Positions 6,059 through 8,836 of a stretch of DNA of 8,836 bases are shown here, piece by piece. A program made the position numbers and the translations under genes. The stretch lies in assembly GCA_020425835.1 (NCBI GenBank), contig JAGQRC010000095.1, positions 1-8,836 of the forward strand, given 5' to 3'. The stretch is from Planctomycetota bacterium (GTDB lineage: Bacteria; Planctomycetota; UBA8108; UBA1146; JAJFFE01). Under the pieces are notes generated by a model. The model was not told where the DNA came from. It saw only the letters and a program-made list of their open reading frames with translations, and ran no database searches. Numbering within the stretch: position 1 is the first letter of the stretch; each line of letters opens with the position of its first letter.

Positions 6059-7222
6059 CTATCGGACGGCGAGTCGCGCAGCCAGACCGTCGACGATCGG
6101 CCATCCCGCTCGCGTCGCGCGAAGCCGCGACCCGACGACCTCGAGTCCGGACTCGGGCCGGAGCAACGGAGCGTTGACCTCCACGAGATCGACCCCGAAG
6201 CGTCGCTCGTAGTCGGCGAGATCGATGCCCTCGGCCGTGCGCAACTGCAGCATCACCACCTCCAAGGCGAGCGCGTCATCGTCGAGATCCTCCCCCCCCT
6301 CCTCCGGCGCCGTACCGTGCTCGATCCGCTCGACGTAGCTCCGCCAGTCGCGGACGTTCCAGCTCCGTCGACGTCCTTGGAACGAGTGCGCCGACGGACC
6401 GAGCCCGATGTACGGCGTGTGATCCCAGTACTTCTGGTTGTGGCGGCTGCGGTGCTCGATCGATCGCGCGAAGTTCGACACTTCGTATCCCGGACAGCCG
6501 GCCGTCGCCAAGTGATCGTGCGTGGCGAGGAAGAACTCCGCCTGACTCTCCTCGTCCAACTCCACGACCGATCCTCTTGCGAGACCGCGAGCGAACGGGG
6601 TCCCCTCGTGGAACGTGAGCTGATAGCAGGAGAGATGGTGGGCCCCGAGCTCGAGCGCGACGTCGAGCTGCGCGGTCCACTCCAGGATGGACTGGCCGGC
6701 GAGACCGTAGATCAGATCGACGGACACCGTCGCGAAGCCGGCGGCGACCGCGAGCTCCACCGCGCGGCGCGCCTCCCCTCCTCGGTGACGTCGACCGAGC
6801 CGCTTGAGCCCACGATCTTCGAACGACTGGATCCCGAGACTCAGCGTTCCGATGCCCAGGGCGCGCCATTCGGCCAGCGCCGACTCGCGAACATCCTCGG
6901 GATTCACTTCGAGGAAGATCCGCGGCTCGTCGAGGCGCGCGGATCGCGCCACGCGGTCGAGGATCGCGGCGATCTGAGAGGGAGACAGGATCGAGGGGGT
7001 GCCGCCGCCGAAGTAGATCGTGTCGAACGTCTGGCCCGCGGCCCGGAGCTCGATCTCCCGCTCGACCGCGTCGACGTATCGCGCCCGAGCCGCGCCGTCG
7101 CCCCGGGAGACCGCGAAGTCGCAGTACGGACAGATGCGAGCGCAGAACGGCACGTGCAGGTAGAGGCCCGCGGGGCCTCGCGTCTCGGCGGACCTGGGTC
7201 GGTTCGGCTCGGGGTCGATCAT
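6059..7222 (-). CDS. hemW: HemW, radical SAM family heme chaperone (coproporphyrinogen III oxidase-like)
   Basis: A 387-residue cytoplasmic radical SAM protein. It carries YLHVPFC (21-27), the 4Fe-4S-binding CX3CX2C triad Cys27, Cys31, Cys34 followed by DF, GGGTPS (72-77) for SAM binding, EVNPED (105-110), the family-diagnostic HNQKYW (261-266) and GLGPSAHSF (273-281), and a C-terminal HemW domain from about 310. CPYC followed by Asp-Phe, together with HNxxYW, fits HemW rather than true oxygen-independent HemN, so heme binding and delivery to respiratory haemoproteins is the expected role, not coproporphyrinogen oxidation. The frame is open upstream to about 7708, but that extension crosses the divergent intergenic region and overlaps the beta-barrel gene; the ATG at 7222 places the Cys triad at the usual distance. 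It lacks a clear Shine-Dalgarno. A 92-base gap separates it from the Maf-like gene. Confidence 0.95.
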   Translation of the reverse strand: MIDPEPNRPRSAETRGPAGLYLHVPFCARICPYCDFAVSRGDGAARARYVDAVEREIELRAAGQTFDTIYFGGGTPSILSPSQIAAILDRVARSARLDEPRIFLEVNPEDVRESALAEWRALGIGTLSLGIQSFEDRGLKRLGRRHRGGEARRAVELAVAAGFATVSVDLIYGLAGQSILEWTAQLDVALELGAHHLSCYQLTFHEGTPFARGLARGSVVELDEESQAEFFLATHDHLATAGCPGYEVSNFARSIEHRSRHNQKYWDHTPYIGLGPSAHSFQGRRRSWNVRDWRSYVERIEHGTAPEEGGEDLDDDALALEVVMLQLRTAEGIDLADYERRFGVDLVEVNAPLLRPESGLEVVGSRLRATRAGWPIVDGLAARLAVR

Positions 7223-7463
7223 GGAAGCACTGCACCGTTCGCAGAACCACGAGGACGTTCCCGGCGCTGCGAGAGGTCCCCTCGACCGGTGCCCGAACCC
7301 GGGTGGAATGTCCTTCGCAACCGATTGAAGGGAAACGGCTTCTGGCCCTTCTCCGACGTCCGCGGGACGTGGACTCCTCGTTTGCACGGGCGGCGGGTTC
7401 ACCACGGGGGGGTCCCCGACTGTCGCAAGGTCTCGAACACTCGGGGAAGGAGTGTACAGGGAT
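7223..7463. other. Divergent intergenic region with small inverted repeats
   Basis: This 241-base region must hold the promoters of hemW (leftward) and the beta-barrel gene (rightward). I find no convincing -35/-10 pair on either strand. Two small dyads stand out: GAAGGG/CCCTTC (7327-7332 and 7346-7351, 13-base spacer) and ACGTCC-GCG-GGACGT (7356-7370). Either could be an operator or a leader hairpin. The minus strand is open across it in the hemW frame, but the translation looks low-complexity and non-conserved. Confidence 0.4.
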
Positions 7464-8504
7464 ATGTCGATTCCATCTCGGAAGCGATCGCTTTGGTTGC
7501 CCATGGTCTTCGGTGTCGTCGCGTGCGCGTGGGGCTCGCATCTCGACGCCCAGAGCTTCGCGCCGAATTGGCGGAGCGAGCGAGCCTGGGGCGTCGCTTC
7601 GGCACCGCTCGCGTCACCGTTCCGAACCACCGCGCTGGCCGCGTCCATGTCGGAAGACTCGATGGACGATGCGAAGTGCCCGTACGAGCCGTGGCCCGGC
7701 TTCGGCACGGGACTCCGTGACGGCTTCGAGCGCCTACCTCGACCGGTCGACTCACCGCTCTACTTCGAGGATCCGTTCATCAACACGGACCTCCGTCCTC
7801 TCGTGCTCTACCACGAGTTTCCGAAGGACAGCCTGCTCGGCGGCGGCGACCTCACGGTGCTCGCAGTCCAAGCGCGGCTCGCGTTGACCGATCGACTCCA
7901 ATTCATCGCAACGTCGGACGGCCACTCCGACCTCGAGTCCTCCGCTCTCCCGGAGGGAGAGGGTTGGAACGACCTCGCGGCCGGACTCAAGTTCGCGCTC
8001 TACGTCGAGAAGGAGACGAAGACGATCCTGTCGGCGGGCGCCCGCTGGAAACTGTCGAACGGATCGCGCGCGGTGTTCCAGGGCATCGAGGATGAGATTT
8101 CCCTCTTCCTGTCCGGGGCTCGCTCGTTCGGGAAGGTGAACGTCATCGGTCACGCCGGCGGCCGGATCACGACGCACCACAATCAGGGGAACGACTCCCT
8201 GAGCTGGGACGTCCACGTGAACTATGAGCTCACCCGATACTTCCACCCGATCGTCGAGTACCACGGGTTCTACTACCTGTCGAACGGTAACCGCCTGCAG
8301 GTTCGTGACGGTCTCCTGGACTACGGAAACCTCGGGGCCGGAGACGTCGCCGGCTCCTCCGCGCACTGGGGCAGCGTCGGCGCCCGTTGGGAGATGAAAC
8401 CGGGCGTCAGCCTCGGCTGCGTCTACTCGTTCGCGCTGCGTCGCGAATCGAACAACGACATCTTCAAGCGACGCGTGATGACGAACCTCGTGATCGCCTG
8501 GTAG
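7464..8504 (+). CDS. Outer-membrane beta-barrel protein of unknown function
   Basis: The 346-residue product has a signal peptide (basic SIPSRKR, hydrophobic 9-22, likely cleavage after LDA near residue 29). A linker of about 70 residues follows, then, from about residue 98, a run of alternating hydrophobic/polar strands ending in the C-terminal Trp of LVIAW, the usual barrel-assembly signal. Recognisable segments are SPLYFEDPFINTDLRPL (97-113), GWNDLAAGLKFALY, WKLSNGSRAVFQG, HGFYYLSNGNRLQ and LDYGNLGAGDVAGSSAHWG. These resemble barrels I remember from planctomycetes. A pore or transporter role is plausible but not shown. The ATG at 7464 is preferred to the GTG at 7452: AAGGAG is 11 bases before the ATG but abuts the GTG. 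The gene is divergent from hemW and followed by a strong hairpin, so it is probably monocistronic. Confidence 0.88.
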   Translation: MSIPSRKRSLWLPMVFGVVACAWGSHLDAQSFAPNWRSERAWGVASAPLASPFRTTALAASMSEDSMDDAKCPYEPWPGFGTGLRDGFERLPRPVDSPLYFEDPFINTDLRPLVLYHEFPKDSLLGGGDLTVLAVQARLALTDRLQFIATSDGHSDLESSALPEGEGWNDLAAGLKFALYVEKETKTILSAGARWKLSNGSRAVFQGIEDEISLFLSGARSFGKVNVIGHAGGRITTHHNQGNDSLSWDVHVNYELTRYFHPIVEYHGFYYLSNGNRLQVRDGLLDYGNLGAGDVAGSSAHWGSVGARWEMKPGVSLGCVYSFALRRESNNDIFKRRVMTNLVIAW

Positions 8505-8547
8505 TGCTCTGAATCGAAGGTGCTCCGGGCGATGATCTCGCCCTTCC

Positions 8548-8585
8548 GCGCGGCGCCCGGGTCGAAGCGACCGGGAGCGCCGCGC
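8548..8585 (+). terminator. GC-rich hairpin downstream of the beta-barrel gene
   Basis: GCGCGGCGC (8548-8556) pairs perfectly with GCGCCGCGC (8577-8585). The stem continues inward through CCGGGTC against GACCGGG, with one bulged A and one G-G mismatch, closing on a five-base GAAGC loop. The hairpin begins 43 bases after the stop codon. It is followed by GCTCACTTTCG, not a real T-tract, so it is either a weak, possibly factor-dependent terminator or an RNA 3'-end stabiliser. Confidence 0.5.
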
Positions 8586-8697
8586 GCTCACTTTCGAAGG
8601 GGATACCTTCGCGGGGATGGTTCCGTCGCGCGGAAGTCACATTTGCGGTGGGCGACCAGCGGCACGACGCACGGCACGGCCCAAGCCCCACCCCCAA

Positions 8698-8726
8698 TGG
8701 CCCCGGACATCTCCGCGTCGGAGCTC
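8698..8726. repeat. Direct repeat copy 1 (29 bases)
   Basis: TGGCCCCGGACATCTCCGCG (8698-8717) followed by TCGGAGCTC. It is identical to the copy at 8808-8836 except for one G/T difference (8723 against 8833). It contains the small dyad CTCCG-CGT-CGGAG. A looser similarity continues to the left of both copies: CACCCCC a few bases before, and GGCCCA further out. The unit starts are 110 bases apart. Confidence 0.75.
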
Positions 8727-8807
8727 AAAACCCCACGGCCCGGACCCGAGCGTCGAGCGGGAAACACCGCCATCCAAATCAAGACGAGGCCCAGGTCACC
8801 CCCGCGT

Positions 8808-8836
8808 TGGCCCCGGACATCTCCGCGTCGGATCTC
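8808..8836. repeat. Direct repeat copy 2 (29 bases), reaching the window edge
   Basis: This is the second copy of the 29-base unit, 28 of 29 positions identical to copy 1. The T at 8833 shortens the internal dyad by one base pair. The copy may extend beyond the window, so its full length and the number of further copies cannot be judged here. Confidence 0.75.

Larger units (their letters stand above)
8505..8836. other. 332-base region without a convincing gene
   Basis: After the beta-barrel stop there is a strong GC hairpin (8548-8585) and two copies of a 29-base repeat (8698-8726, 8808-8836). Short open frames exist on the minus strand but have no Shine-Dalgarno and translate to Gly/Ala/Arg-rich sequence. 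I see no tRNA-like cloverleaf. The region runs off the window, so a gene beginning just beyond 8836 could have its upstream region here. Confidence 0.5.

Noticed and set aside
7223..7708. N-terminal extension of hemW of about 160 residues
   Set aside because: The frame is open, but the sequence is non-conserved, overlaps the start of the beta-barrel gene, and would move the radical SAM Cys triad far from its usual place near the N-terminus.
5990..7720. A 576-codon open frame on the plus strand
   Set aside because: It is antisense to hemW and crosses the divergent intergenic region; the translation is Arg/Asp/Glu-rich with no recognisable domain. It is a shadow of high GC content.
8588..8782. 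Possible 64-residue minus-strand gene
   Set aside because: It has a TTG start without Shine-Dalgarno, Gly/Ala/Arg-rich translation, and includes one repeat copy. No family resemblance.
8698..8836. CRISPR array or integron attC sites
   Set aside because: There are only two repeats, 81 bases apart, with partly similar flanks, no cas or integrase gene, and no recognisable attC core-site pair.

Overview
The window is GC-rich bacterial chromosome (mid-60s percent GC by eye). It holds nine protein-coding genes, seven of them on the minus strand. I see no tRNA, rRNA, CRISPR array, transposase, integrase or phage gene. The organism is Gram-negative: there is a typical outer-membrane beta-barrel gene and a Cys-lipidated lipoprotein. 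Both the beta-barrel and the secreted protein of the misnamed 'septum formation inhibitor Maf' type resemble proteins I remember from Planctomycetota and, for the latter, Bacteroidota. A planctomycete-like bacterium is my best guess; this is inference from remembered family resemblance, not a database result.

Layout, left to right. Bases 1-519 (+) are the 3' part of a small two-helix membrane protein of unknown function. It converges, 14 bases away, on a minus-strand lipoprotein gene (534-1142). Next comes a compact minus-strand lipid cassette, read from 3532 down to 1321. Its first gene is a CDP-alcohol phosphatidyltransferase of the E. coli YnbA type, starting with TTG after a strong Shine-Dalgarno. 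Its second is a YnbB-type CDP-diglyceride synthase overlapping the first by 11 bases. Its third is a PlsC-family acyltransferase 12 bases further on. A TACAAT -10 box with an overlapping inverted repeat sits just upstream. Beyond that lies a second minus-strand group, read from 5966 to 3632: the secreted 'Maf-like' protein, an SRPBCC-fold protein 14 bases behind it, and a SAM-dependent methyltransferase overlapping or closely following. Then come hemW (6059-7222, minus), a 241-base divergent intergenic region, and the plus-strand beta-barrel gene (7464-8504). The last 332 bases have no convincing gene. They contain a strong GC hairpin and two copies of a 29-base direct repeat, the second running to the last base of the window.

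How the genes may work together. The three cassette enzymes together can acylate lysophosphatidate to phosphatidate, activate it as CDP-diacylglycerol, and transfer the phosphatidyl group to an alcohol. They are a self-contained, probably accessory, phospholipid route parallel to E. coli ynbAB, whose final product is not known to me. The most interesting sequence feature is that the YnbA-like enzyme has Asn in place of the first and third Asp of the CDP-alcohol phosphotransferase motif. This matches my recollection of E. coli YnbA and suggests a distinct subfamily. The nearby methyltransferase and SRPBCC protein might modify or bind a lipid product, but nothing in the sequence proves that link.
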